64,000 nt of DNA. Source: Archilochus colubris (Eukaryota > Chordata > Aves > Apodiformes > Trochilidae). Where the stretch lies: positions 133,640,792-133,704,791 of the forward strand of contig CM041084.1 of assembly GCA_023079485.1 (NCBI GenBank), given 5' to 3'. Below, in pieces: positions 45,611 to 57,465 of this stretch (its first letter is position 1; every line of letters begins with the position of its first letter). Made by a program: the position numbers and the translations under genes. The notes under the pieces are model-generated. The model was not told the DNA's origin. It saw only the letters and a list, made by a program, of their open reading frames with translations, and searched no databases.

Positions 45611-48600
45611 TTCTATTTTTAAAAAGAATGTTTCTTTGTAAAAGCATATACCTCATGCCAACTCTGCACAGCAAAAAACCCAAGTTGAAGATTTTTTTTT
45701 TGCATCCATATAAATGTTGAGGTAAGCTTTTTCTCTTCTTTGGGACAGACTTGCAAGAGGCTAGTGGGATGGAAGTAGCAGGGCTACAATTCTCCCTCTC
45801 TTGCTAACAGTGCCCTGCACATTGCATTCCCATTCCCACATGGAAATTCTCATTCTCATCCTTGGCTGGCACTCATGAACCAAAGAGCAGGCACTATGGC
45901 CTGGGTTCTGCCCATGGAGCTCAGCACCTCTCATCCCCCAGACTGCTGCCTACTGGGAAGAGTCCTTGGTGAGTGCTGCTCCTCCGGAGTGCCTGAGCAT
46001 TGTCTGGGGTGGATGCAGCCTCTTAAGTTTAGTTATGAGACAACTGTGTGTTGATGCTTGAGCCTGGTCCCTGACTTGGTTTGATTTCCCCATACAGCTG
46101 TGATCAGTGTTGCTGAATCATGTCCCAGAGGAGACAGATCACAGTACTGAGGAGAAAAGAGTGGGGCTGATGCACCTCCCTTCTGCTGCTCCTTGGCCAG
46201 TCCTGTGTTTTCTGATGTGTTTTGAAATGGCACTTCACATCCTTTACTCACATTACATTCATTGGCTTAGGCAAAGCATGAAGGAACCCAGGGTGTGGTG
46301 TGATGCTGAGCCCTGATGTGATGCTGGTTTAAATCCTGTACCCTGGGTACATCTGCAATGGAGCTGAAAGGTGAGCAGGGATGGTTGGGCTGCCCAGCAC
46401 TGAGTGCCTGTGGACATGCCCCCATTTCCTGCAAAGGTGAAGCATGCTACATTTTCAGAGCAGAGTACTGCATGTAGGGTTCACCTCTATGCAACTAAAC
46501 CAGGCAGTAGCCAAGGGCCTCTCTGTATTAGGAAATTTCTGAGGGATCTCTTCAGCTGGTGCAGTTTAGGGGTTGTCACAGGCCAGGTACCAGGCACAGC
46601 ACAGATGAAGCCCATGGTGCTTGGGGTGAGGGAGACTCTGATTATGCAAGGAGGACTGTCCAGGGTCACAGTGCCAGAGAGCACACCCAGGCACATCTGC
46701 ATCCTCAGCTGTCACATTGCATACAGTGTTCACAGACAGCAAAAACAACAAAGCTGATGTATATACCTTTAATCTCTGCCTGCCTCCACCCAGGGAGCAC
46801 ATTTATCATCAGGAGAGGGAAGTAGGGCTCCTCTTCCAGTTTCAGAACAAAACCTGTGCTGATTTATTCCAGCTCAACCTCACATTGCAGAAGTAGTTGG
46901 GGAGTTTGCCTGCTGGGCAATAAGTCACTGCACAGGCAATCTGCTGAACACCAAGACCAGGCAAATCAAGCTACAGATAGGTTTATGAGAATTGAATCTA
47001 ATCTGCATGAATTTGAATAGCACAGTAGAATCCAGCTTGCCATGAAGCATGCTTGGTGAAGTCTAACAAAGCACTTTTTGCTTCTAGAAGAGAATATTTA
47101 GGTCAGTCTTAGATATGTCTGATGATTACTTTTTTCCTTGGTGGTTGATTAAAATAAATTTTTGTCTATTCGCATACTTTCCTCCCAGTGAGTGTCGTGC
47201 TAATTCCTGTTCCAAAGCACTGACAAATGTGATCTTTGTTAGGGCAGGGTGTGCTGCAGAAAACATTTTTTGTAGTGCAAGATTTCATTACAAGAATCTG
47301 GAAAAGTTAAAGCCTTTCTTTTATTGTTTTAAAAGCGTGTGGGAGATGGATCACCACTGGGTTCCTCAGGTTCCAGGGCCAGACTTCCCTGCCAGAGATA
47401 TTTAGCATGCTGTCACTCTCCTTAGTTATGGGTAATTCAAAATTCCTCATCTAGGTTAGCATATTACATGCAATTGCTTTCTGTTCTGGAGTTCTGCATC
47501 ATGAACTCCTCACTTTAGGATGCCTGAAGTGACAAATAAAAAATTTTACTCCAAAGTTGTAAATAGCATATCCATCCACTAAACTATCATGTAATTTTAA
47601 CCCTGATCTTTCTTTAACCCTCATCATTTTTTTGGTGTCCATCTACATTGGTCTAATGTCTTCTTTAAATTTAGTGTTTCTTTGCAAGCATACACATTAT
47701 TGAATTTTGACCAGTAGCAGATCCCAGGCTTTACCTAATGGTTGCATAGACATGCCTTGATGTTATAAACTTAATTATTATATTTTAATCTTTGCATTCA
47801 GAAGAGAAGCAGTGATAACAAGAGGTAGATATTTCTTTGAATATGCTCGGTCTGCAAACATATGAAGAAAGATCCTGAGCAGCCCACCGAGGGCAACACA
47901 GCAACAGCTGGAATATGGTGTAGAAACTCTTGCACATGCTTGGAAATGGTGTTTGAATTTTCTCAGGAATGCACTATAACCATGATCTGCATGACAGACA
48001 CACCACCTCTGCCTGTGCCTGGTGCTACTGAGAACAAGGATAAGGAAGAGGAGGTATTGTACAAGACAGAAATAACGTGATGGAAATGGAGTCTGAAACA
48101 GGCACAGCTGAGTGGTGCTGAAGAATTTTAAGCCCAAAACATATTGCTGGTTTCGTTGTTGCATACCACTGCCTATGTATCCTTGGCCCTAGCAACACCT
48201 GTGATGGTTTAGTCACACCTGGAAGCTACAGATGAGCCAGAGGTGCAACTTTCCACAGTTTTGGAGCTCAGGTTGCCCTGCCCAGTCCTCCTGTGTGAGT
48301 GCTGTATCGAAGTCCTGGGACAGACATGGTGAGGGAATGTGTTCTTCTAGGGACTGTGGGGTGCAGGTGTCCCCTGAGCTGTTTCATGTTCCTTAGGCCC
48401 AGCCACAGGGACAACCTTTCAGGTGGAAATTTGCAGACACCTAGAGGGAGATCCAGGGAAAGCCCCATGAATATGTTGATCCTAAAGCTCTGCCACTCAA
48501 GGTAACTTTGGTTAATACCTTGGGGCTAGATGCTGGGGCCTGTGAAGATTTACTCTTTCTTTGCTTACAGAGCTCTGAAATATCTGGAAAAGAATGGAGA

Positions 48601-49292
48601 TTATTTTTATCAAGCTGAAAAGTCCAGGGCTGTGCAATATGTTCATGCTCTTGAGACTGAGGAATTACCTCTGATGGAAAGATATCTCATATGCAAGACA
48701 GTGCAAATGCTGCTCTGGAGACTTAGATTTAAATATGTGCAGAAGTGATAAAATAGGGAAGTTTGTATAAGGAATACAAAAATTATTTATTTTTAGTCTC
48801 TATTTAAGAGAGGGGGAAAGGCCTCCAGCTTACCCCAGCTCTGCTCAGCCTTGGCCAGAGGGAGCTATGCCAAGGGGCAGAGAACACCATTGAGGTTTCA
48901 CATGAAAAACATGGCACTTCTTCTTTGCTCACTATAGAGATAACAACAGTTAACCTCCAAACTGAAATGTTTCCAACTCTTATGTTTATTAAAAATAAGC
49001 CAGAAGGAAATAAACAGAAAATGTTAATTCTGATCATAAAATCTTTGCCACAAAACCAGCCAGATGTAAACTGATTTCTGTGATTTCTCTGGCTGCCACA
49101 TGGTAACTCAAAACACCACACAAATTCAATATCCTCACCAGGTGTGTGCTGGGCAGATGGCTCTTTGTGGTCCTGCTTGAGTTGGGGTTTGGGACAGGTG
49201 GCATCCAGAGCTCCCCTTCTACCTCAGATACTCTGAGGGTGGAAGGCTGGTTGGGAGGAAGGGGACAGGGCGTGTGGGGTACAGGATGTGTG

Positions 49293-49358
49293 GGGAAGGG
49301 AAGGGAAGGGAAGGGAAGGGAAGGGAAGGGAAGGGAAGGTGAAGGGAAGGGAAGGGGG
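49293..49358 (+). repeat. (GGGAA)n microsatellite
   Basis: Nine perfect GGGAA units, an interruption (GGTGAA at 49,338), two more units, and a closing G-run. The strand is purine-only apart from one T. It explains the artefactual repetitive ORFs on both strands (GKGRE-type and PFPSL-type). Confidence 0.97.
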
Positions 49359-49622
49359 ATGTGTGGTGCCAGGCTGCCCGCAGCAGGCGGGCCCCTCCTG
49401 AGGTCTGGGCAGCCATGGAACAGCACCTGGCAGTGTGTGAGAGGGTGGCCCCAGCCAGGCCTCTGGGAGCTGCTGTAGCACAAGTAGCACAAGTAGCAGC
49501 TCACTGTTTAGTCCTGCAATTCCCTGTGCCTGTAAATTACAGATGGCAATGACACATGGAAAACAAGTATTACATGTGTTCCTTTATCTTAAAACTAATA
49601 GATGCAGAGTAGTTATCTGTGG

Positions 49623-49701
49623 CGAGCACTTCGTGGCGCACAGAAGCTCGAGCACCATATGGGTTGGATTAGGCCCCGCGCCTTCCCGCTGGAACAGGCG
49701 G
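49623..49701. other. Small CpG cluster
   Basis: Eight CpG dinucleotides in about 80 bases, against a strongly CpG-poor background. It is far below CpG-island length. No open reading frame or promoter motif supports a gene start. Confidence 0.6.
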
Positions 49702-51314
49702 GATGAGGATGAAGGCAGGATCCAGCCACTCCTGCCATGGCAGGATTTTCCCCTCTGAAGCTTATCTGCTGCTTCTCTCTTTCTCTAGAAGAGATCTTCT
49801 TGGAAGGTTTAGCAGAAGACTTCAATTTTACTTTGGGATAAACATTTCACAAGGGGTTTAGAAGAGACCAATAAATTTATCTTCCTGAAAGTGTTTTGAC
49901 TCCATGTTATTCAATAAAGAAAAATTGAGACATTTTCAGCTTTAATACATCTAAGAACAGAATTTGAGCTCCTGCCAAATAATTTGTTCTTAATTATCTC
50001 TAGGCCTGGGGGACTAATGTAAAAACAATGAAGTAATGTCAGTACGTGAAAGAAAGGATCAGAGTCAGACTTCATACAGGATGCAAGCAAGAGAATGAGA
50101 ATTAGGCCATTTCAGAATGAAAAATATGTTAAAATATACAAATTTATTCTCCTACGATACCTGTAAATGGCAGACTGCACGTGGTGGACCAAGTGACCAT
50201 GAGTACATTCAGCTCCTGATTCTTTCCTGCATTATCCTGTACTTATGCAGGATTCCCTAAGGTCAGATAACATGTACATCAGTAAAACTGAAATACTGCA
50301 CATTGCCCTGTCAGCATTGTACTTATAAATACATTTTTGTTATGGATGATACTGCTTTCCAATCTGTTTTCAAAGCTACCTTTTTAAAAATGTGATATGA
50401 TGTAAAAAGAAAGGAATGTTTTCACTTGCCTGTGATTATTTCATGTATCAGTTACCTGTGTGATCTCATTAATGCAGAGCCAGTTGCAAATCACTCTGTG
50501 CTCTTGGGGCCACTAGAAAATCCAGGAAAAAATTTTTGAAGCCAATCTGAATTATAGTATCATGCAAGTAATAATAAGAACTTTCCAAAATCAGTATTCA
50601 AGATGTGCAGCAGGAGAGACAAATCCAGTGGCATCAACTTAAAAGTCATCTCAAGACAATTCTCTTGACATTTACCTACAACACCTACTGGGCCTGTTTT
50701 AGACATGTAGCATATTAGTTCTAGAGGGATGGCAAATATTTCACCCTTGTGTTTCACTTTCCTTATATATAGTTGCTCACTCTCCCTCTAAGTATTCATT
50801 GCTCAATATGTTTGTGACTGTTGTGGATAGATTTTGAATATTTGAGGGTTTTGTCACTTTTTTTATCACTGACTGTCAAATCTGGAGGCTTGGTTTCCTG
50901 CATCAATTGGAAGCACTTGGTTAAGCATCAATTAAAATTTTGTTTTCCTATAGGCCTCCATTTGATTTAGAAAAGTGCTTCCTACTGATTTGTCCAGTTG
51001 GGCTAGTTAAAGATAACTGCTCTATTTTTTTTCTCTGAAAAGCCTTCTTCAAAAACTACTTGAACATATTTGGCATTGTTTTTTTAACAAAATGGCTAAT
51101 GGATAAAAACTAGAATGTAAAATCACTGGAAAACAGGTGATTAACAGAAGTAAAGTGGATCAGTTTGGAAAAGCAATACCAAATTCTTTTTCTATGGCCT
51201 TCTGTAGAACTGAAGAATGGACCCTCCTAGTAGTATTTTATTATTTTATTGTTTTATTAATCAGCTTTAAATATTCATCTTCCCTAACCATGAAAGGTGT
51301 TCCCCATTGCATAA

Positions 51315-51365
51315 TCCCAGGTTTGAGAAGAGTTTGGATAAGTTGACTCACAGATCCTTCCAACC
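51315..51365 (+). mobile_element. Possible CR1 3'-end remnant (doubtful)
   Basis: The segment reads like the last bases of a CR1 3' region: a GGATAAGTTGACTC stretch, then AGATCCTTCCAACCTTTG, comparable with the usual GGACTAGATGATC and TCCCTTCCAACC. It is short and diverged, and the terminal ATTCTATG repeats are missing. Confidence 0.3.
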
Positions 51366-51620
51366 TTTGTTATAAAAAAACACTACTCAGTAACTGTGAA
51401 ATGGAGAAATAAGACTTTATTAAATCTTTCTTTTAGTTAAATTGTTTTCATTTTATATTTGATATTTTAATTCAATGTATATAAACATATCCATGAAGTG
51501 CACCCACCTCTGCTTTCTCCTTTTCTTGACTGATCGTAAGTATACAATCCAAGGTGGGACATACTTTTAATTGCTCTGCTATTTTTTCCCGTTTTTCTCA
51601 CCTTAATCTCTGAGCTTGGG

Positions 51621-51650
51621 GACACAGGGAGACATGGGGAGACATGGGGA
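51621..51650 (+). repeat. 10-bp tandem repeat
   Basis: Three adjacent units of form GACATGGGGA, the first with two differences. Confidence 0.85.
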
Positions 51651-52184
51651 CAAATATGCTCTAGGCAGGGTATCTTCCCATTCTTGCTCCCGCTCATGTA
51701 TATAAAGGCCATCTGGGTATTTGTTATGGGTATTTACAGCACTCTGTGGCATTTGGGAGAGGAATGCTGGAGGTTCAGGAAAGCTGCTGTTCATGACTCT
51801 CTTGGGATCTGTGGGGTCTATGACCTTAAGATACCTTGGGAAAAGGGGGTTCAGGAGGACCTTTTCATCTACACAAATGAATATATTAGTCTTGTGGTTG
51901 ATTTTCCTAGCAGCAAAGTTGCAAAGGGTCCAGGAAGTCCCAGAGATGTCTTAGCCTCACTTAGTATTTTGAGAAATTGAGCAGTCCCAGATCTTGGTAT
52001 GGCCATGGAAGCAGGGCAGTACTCTGCCCAGGCCCCAGCCCCAAGCTTGGAGGAAGATAAGCCAGCAGAATCTGCTGTTCCTGAAGTCACCACTTGTTCT
52101 GCAGCCCAACCCAGCCTGCAATCAGGAGGCTGTTTCTCTGAGGAGCAATATACTATGCTTACATGGGAAATAATGTGGCATATC

Positions 52185-52222
52185 TCCACATGTATATGTA
52201 TATGTATACAAATATATGTAAA
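52185..52222 (+). repeat. TATATG-type simple repeat
   Basis: Repeated ATGTAT/ATATGT units with one interruption. Confidence 0.75.
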
Positions 52223-55039
52223 AAACATGTAGTTCCAGGCATGCATTCTGGCAGCATGACAGCCCCTTATCAGGGTAAGACCCAGGCATGTACCTGTGCC
52301 TCTCCTGTACTCACTCTGCTGGGAGGAAAGCTGGTTCTGGGATGAAATGCAGACATCATGTATCTGGATCCTCCTTACTCTGAGGCCCCAAAGTGGGCTG
52401 TGTTTAGCCCTCAGTGAAAATCATGTGTTTAAGCTGTCCTGGAGCTCAGAACTGTTCAGCACTCCATGGGCTGCAGAATGGAACATAAAGAGATTATTAT
52501 ATTCGTCCCTGCAAGGTCAGGAAGTCTGTTTACCTCTACTAGTGTGTAACAGCATAAAACAGAATTGATGAGGGTCTTGAGCTGGCTGTCCATCCCATGA
52601 ACTTGATGAGTGTGAGAGTAATAATATTTGAGTTTGAAGTGTTACTCTAGGTTTGGCATGTGGGCAGAGTGGCCCAGCCAGGAGGAGCAGCAGGGGAAAG
52701 AGACCCCAAGGATTTTAAAAGTCTCTGGGTCTTTGAATGGGAGCTTTGGCTCCATGTCTCTCTGCACATGGTACTGCAGCAGAGATTACAGCATCCTTCA
52801 GTAAAATGCTGCCATCTCTGAATTTCATTTGGCAGCTGAAAGTGTTAGTAAAGACAATGAACAACACCTACTGTTCTATAATTAAAAAGAACAACAGTTG
52901 GACTTGAGTAATTATATAAAGCAGGAATGTAATGTTTGCTTGAAAATATTTTATGTTCTCCTACTCTTTACTAACTAAAGCAACTAAATTTCTGCTGTCA
53001 GCTCATGTGCTTGTTTACTCTTCACTCTACTCCTAGCACACACTTGTAACTTTTCAAAGAAATTTTTAATAGTGGTTTTCTTAAAAAAATAATCTCTTAA
53101 GAAATATTCTGCACTAATCCAAGTCCTCAGCTGATGCAAATTACTCCAGTTCCATTGACTTAATCAGGGAAATTATGATTTACACCAGATGGCCCACCAT
53201 GTTTGATATTATTATATTGAGGTATTAGCATAAGTATAATTTGCTTTGTACTTTTCTTTATCAGTTATATTTGCTTTCTATCAATTTCAGGGCACTTTTG
53301 CAACCTTCACTCAGGGGAATAAAATCCATTCCATGTGAGTAATCATGTACCGTAAAGGGTAAATACCAAACTATTGCCTACTAATGCAGCTAAAACTTAT
53401 TTGTTAGTCTGAAGCCATATTTTAAGAGATTTGTTATAGTAGGGAGTTGTGACTGTGGCTGGAGTGTTTTTCATGTAGGAATATTTCTTTGTTTTATAAA
53501 GAGTGTGTGTAATTTGAAAAGGACAGCTCTATAGTAAATGCAGGTTATGTAAAATACCTGCATTTTCTATTCAGCAGGAGCTTTTTTTTAAAATTAATAG
53601 ATATAAAATCATAACTAGGTTGTTGTAGACTACAGATAAGGAATTCTGCCTGTTGTAGTAAAGAGAAATACAGCTAAAGTGCCTTCATAAATAGTCTATA
53701 GCTCTCCAAAGATGGGGTTTTGGTTTGGCATATTGACTTTGCATTTATGAGACAAATGTAGGAGAACATCTGGTTTGTTTTATCATTAATTCTGGGAATG
53801 TCCATTAATAATGCATTTTTGGGAATTGTTTTTGTTATTCCTGGAGAGCACTGTAATGAACAATCGTATGCTTGTGCTGTCGGGAGACACATTTCAGTTT
53901 AGAGCTTGTTTTGCAGACTTAATTACATTAGTTGCTATCTCCTTTTTATTGCCAGAAAGTGTGCACTATTAAAATGAAATGCTGAGAAAGCTGCCAGCGG
54001 CCATTGTGAAAAACTAAACTTCCTAGTAGTTTGCAGAGAAGAAGCACTTAGTTGTTTTTTTTTCTTCCAAAATGAAATTAAAAGATATTTTTTCCCCCAG
54101 TAATTCTGGCCTGTATTCACACAACCTTAGGAAAAACACAGTATTAGTAATACACACCTTTTCTGTTCCCAGTTATCAGACTAGCTATGAAACAGTTATG
54201 AGTGGATAAATTGTTCTTTCTGTTGGCAGGAAAATGAGACATCAAACACCTCAATGTTCTTCTAGAATTCCTAGCTCTGGTGTAGCTGGATCACATAACT
54301 TCATAAATTGAAGCAAGATTTTTCAGGTCTGTTAGACAAGCAGTGGTACATTCTGGGTTGGGATTGGAGGCCCCACCTATGGCAGCTTAGCATGGGTAAG
54401 CAAAATCTGGAACTCCCACCAAATACCTAGGTGAAGGAACTATGGGACTGGAAAAACTGTCTGGAGGTTTGGAGTAGAGTAAGGAAACAAAGAGTCTGCT
54501 CCCAATCTGATGTCTGATCTATGAAAAGGGTGTCTATTTTATTTATAGCATTTCAATATTGACTCTAGTGTGAAACTAATCAAAGTAACATAAGATTCTT
54601 CCCTTCAACTTCCTGGCCAACATACACACAAACACACACCCTGGGGATTTCTTCCTCATTTCTGTTTTTGGGTAAACACCAAATCTTTATCCCCTTTTTT
54701 TTCTGTTTTCATTTTGTTTATTTACATCAGAGAGAACCTTCTGTGGATACCAACTGAGTAGCAAGGGGCAGGGGTGCAGTGGTGACATTGATTGCAGCAG
54801 CCAAGGTCTGTATGCACCCATGGCAAACAACAACACAATGCACAGCTAAAATACCATCAGTCACACCTGGACTCAGAAACAGTCACAAGGGTCAGATCCA
54901 GACAATTCAAACATCAACTTGTTAAAGAACCAGAGATATTTAAAAATTTTTAAGTTATACTGTTTTTTTAAACCCAGACTCAGATCAGCAGCCTTCTCTT
55001 TAATGTGTTTTTCCTAGAAAAGAGGTGAAGTTTCTTTAC

Positions 55040-55385
55040 TTGCTTATGCATTCTACCAGCCCAGCAATGTATATGGCATCACTTACTGCACTGATTTTAT
55101 ATTTTTCCAGGACCAAGTATAGCAGCCTCTGAAGAGATCAGCAGCTGGGGAACATTTTGAATATCCAAATTCCTAATGACCCCAGAGTAGTATTCCCAAA
55201 CCTCTTGGCAGTTCCAAATTTCATGCCAAAAGTTGCAGGCATCTGTCTTACATTTTGAACATTTGTCATCAATATTCTTATTTAATTTAAACATCCGCTT
55301 AGGGGGGTCACGTATTCTCAGTGAATAAAATTAGCTGCATGTAACCAATCTGTGAATTTGAGTTTAATCATAGAGCTCCGGTCTG
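55040..55385 (-). mobile_element. Decayed L1-type LINE ORF2 3' fragment
   Basis: Read on the minus strand, this matches the C-terminal part of L1-clade ORF2 proteins. A WLHAANFIH stretch is followed by a stop and EYVTP, like the usual IHRxYxTP motif. After a shift of frame comes RMFKLNKN, then the cysteine-histidine motif CSKCKTDACNFWHEIWNC (C-x2-C, His, Cys) and VWEYYSGVI, like the family's fWxxV. A further diverged stretch (IYIAGLVECISK) resembles the late helix before WK. At least one stop and two frame changes show that the copy is dead. The reverse transcriptase part was not found upstream. L1-like copies are scarce in birds compared with CR1. A Tx1-like or other L1-group origin is equally possible. 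Confidence 0.6.
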
Positions 55386-56401
55386 GTTACAGATGTCTTT
55401 GTCTAAGGACTGTAGTTTACTACTGAATGCCTTCCCCATTAGCTTTGGGATTATCAAGCAAGGATTTATACCGTGTAGAAACCTTTTTCCTTTCTAAATA
55501 CATAACTGAATGCTCTCACTGGGGGGATTAAATTCAGGCTCTCTGAAAGACCTACAGCTGGTTATCTCCTTTAGCACTGACTTTGCAATCCACACTAAGG
55601 TGAGGGGCAGGGCATGGTCTCACTGCCTTGGGAACATAGCAAAGATCAAATTGCCACTGAAAGTCGCAATTCAGTTTCTGCTCCTTATTGCTCCCAGAGG
55701 GAGGAACAAGGTTGCCACCACCTATTTTTCTGGGTCAGTTTATTACCTGCCCCCACTGTCTTAGCTGCATTGTTTGAAGCTCCCCTAGCTCTCAGTCTTT
55801 CATGTCTGCCTCTGCTGCTCACTTTGCTTGTGGTGCCTGATCAACACCCTGTGCAGGTGCAAGAAAGAAGCACACAACTGAGCTTGTGGAAAATTATGGG
55901 GTTGCCTCTCTCTCAAATGTCGTTGTTAGGATATAGTAATTGGTCTCAAACTCCTCAAATCTTCCTTTGTATCATAAACATCCTGCACAGATGTGATTTC
56001 CAGTTCTTCACGTAGCAGAAGTTAGTTAATTCATAGCAGCACTTCATTTCAGCAGAACTATAACTTTAATGTAACAGTAATGGCTGTGTGCTAGCAGTGC
56101 ACAAGCTACAAACATTTAAATTAATTAATCTTACTTATGTCATATCAACATTCTCAAGGAAAAGGGAGAAACAAGATCTGCTATTCAGCCTCTGATCTCC
56201 ATCCTGGTGTACATGGCACATGTAATCTATACGAATATTGACCTGTTCTGCAGATGAAATTGCAGTTCATAAACTGGATGCTACCATAAGCTGGATGTCA
56301 CCATTAGATCTAGAACCAGCTCTCCTTAAGGAAGAACTAATTCAAATGACCCTTGGAGTTGAAGAGTTTGATTGTGGTCCTATCTACAAGTCTAGGAATA
56401 A
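55386..56401. other. Spacer between L1-like relic and CR1
   Basis: Overlapping plus-strand ORFs at 55,510-55,764 and 55,614-56,015 have no recognised domain. I could not find the reverse transcriptase part of the L1-like element here on the minus strand. No other repeat is recognised. Confidence 0.6.
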
Positions 56402-57465
56402 GTCACAGTCATAAAATAGTGAGGGTTAGAAAGCACCTCTGGAGATCACCTAGTCTACCCTTCCTGCTAAGATATGTTCATCTAGAGCAGGTTGCACAGG
56501 ATCCTGCCCAAGTGGGTTTTCAATATCTCCAGAGAAGGAGACTCCACAACTTCTCTGGGCACCCTGTTCCAGTTCTCTGTCACCCTCACAGTAAAGATGT
56601 TATTCCCCGTGTTCTGATGGAACTTCTTGTGTTCTAGTTTATGCCCATTGCCCCTTATCCTGTCTCTGAGCACCAATGAGAAGAGTCTGACCCCAACCTC
56701 TTGACACCTGCCCTTTAGATATTTATAAGCATTAATAAATCCCCTGTCAATCTTCTCTTCTCCAGACCACAGACTCAGATCTCAGCCTTTTCTCCCTCGT
56801 AAGAGACATGCTTCAGTCCCCTAATCATCCTTGTAGCCAGCCTTAGCAGCAAAGACAGAGGAAAATAAAGCATTCAGTAACTTTGCCTTCTCTATTATCC
56901 TCCTCATTCAGCAACAGGCCCACATTTTCCCTATTCTTTTGCTATTGATGTACTTTAAGAAACCCTCCTTGTTGTCCTTGACGTCTTGCCAGCTTTAATT
57001 CCAGCTGGGCCTTTGCCTTCCTTGTTACATCCCTGCATCCTCTGACAACATCCCGATGTTCCTCCCAAGTGGCCAGTCACTTTTTCCACATTCTGTATAA
57101 TTTCTTCTTCCATTTGAATTTTTCTAGAAGCTTCCTGCTCATCCATGCAGGTCGACTGCCTCCTTTGCTTGATAGAAAATCATAGGGATCTACCAATCTT
57201 AAGCTTGGAGGAAGTGATGCTTTAATATTGATTGGCTCTCTTGGACCTTCCTACTTTCTGGAGTCATAACACACAGGATTCCTACAAGTAGGTCTTTGAA
57301 GAGGCCAAAGTTGGCTCTCATGAAGTCCAAGGTTTCAATCCAACTTATTGTCCTGCTTCCACACAGTACCCTCAATTCTACCATTTCATGGTCACTGAAG
57401 CCAAGGCTGCCCCCAGCCTTCACATCTTCAACCAGTCCTTTGTTAGTACAAGGAAATCCATTGAC
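56402..57465 (-). mobile_element. CR1 LINE, internally deleted, minus strand
   Basis: The 5' part (57,465 down to ~56,838) encodes CR1 ORF2 just after the endonuclease core. It begins near FLVLTK, then the GFSDHEMVELRVL block containing the SDH motif of the APE-type endonuclease, then TLDFMRANFGLFKDLL. It continues in another frame with RPAWMSRKLLEKFK, WEEHRDVVRGCRDVTRKAKA and NALFSSVFAAK, which is the lead into the reverse transcriptase. There the sequence jumps straight to the CR1 3' region (~56,838 to 56,402). That part reads on the plus strand as CACCTCTGGAGATCACCTAG, then GGTTGCACAGGATC, GGGCACCCTGTTCCAG and TGAGCACC. The reverse transcriptase domain is absent. Stops and frame changes show the copy is inactive. 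Confidence 0.92.

Larger units (their letters stand above)
33836..49290. other. Intergenic DNA, middle part
   Basis: No gene recognised. There are GC-richer patches with many overlapping short ORFs at ~34,530-34,810, ~35,440-36,140, ~37,430-37,945 and ~46,030-46,830, with no domain or splice-linked reading frame that I can identify. A GT-rich low-complexity tract and enhancer-like AT-rich segments are listed separately. The minus-strand ORF at 47,778-48,164 (128 residues) is not recognised. Confidence 0.65.
49359..55039. other. Intergenic DNA between the GGGAA array and the L1-like relic
   Basis: No gene recognised. It contains the CpG cluster, a 10-bp tandem repeat at 51,621, an alternating purine/pyrimidine stretch at 52,185, and a doubtful CR1 tail at 51,315. 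The overlapping ORFs at 51,684-52,246 on both strands have no recognised domain. Confidence 0.65.

Noticed and set aside
47778..48164. Minus-strand ORF of 128 residues with Cys- and aromatic-rich sequence
   Set aside because: No domain recognised, a competing ORF on the opposite strand, and no exon signals that extend it.
49034..49504. Proline-rich ORFs on the minus strand and glycine/lysine-rich ORFs on the plus strand
   Set aside because: Their repetitive part is a translation of the GGGAA array, open in several frames because the unit has no stop codon.
54980..57465. One single LINE spanning both the L1-like and CR1 segments
   Set aside because: The protein motifs belong to different clades, and each segment has its own 3' side, separated by about 1 kb of unrelated sequence.
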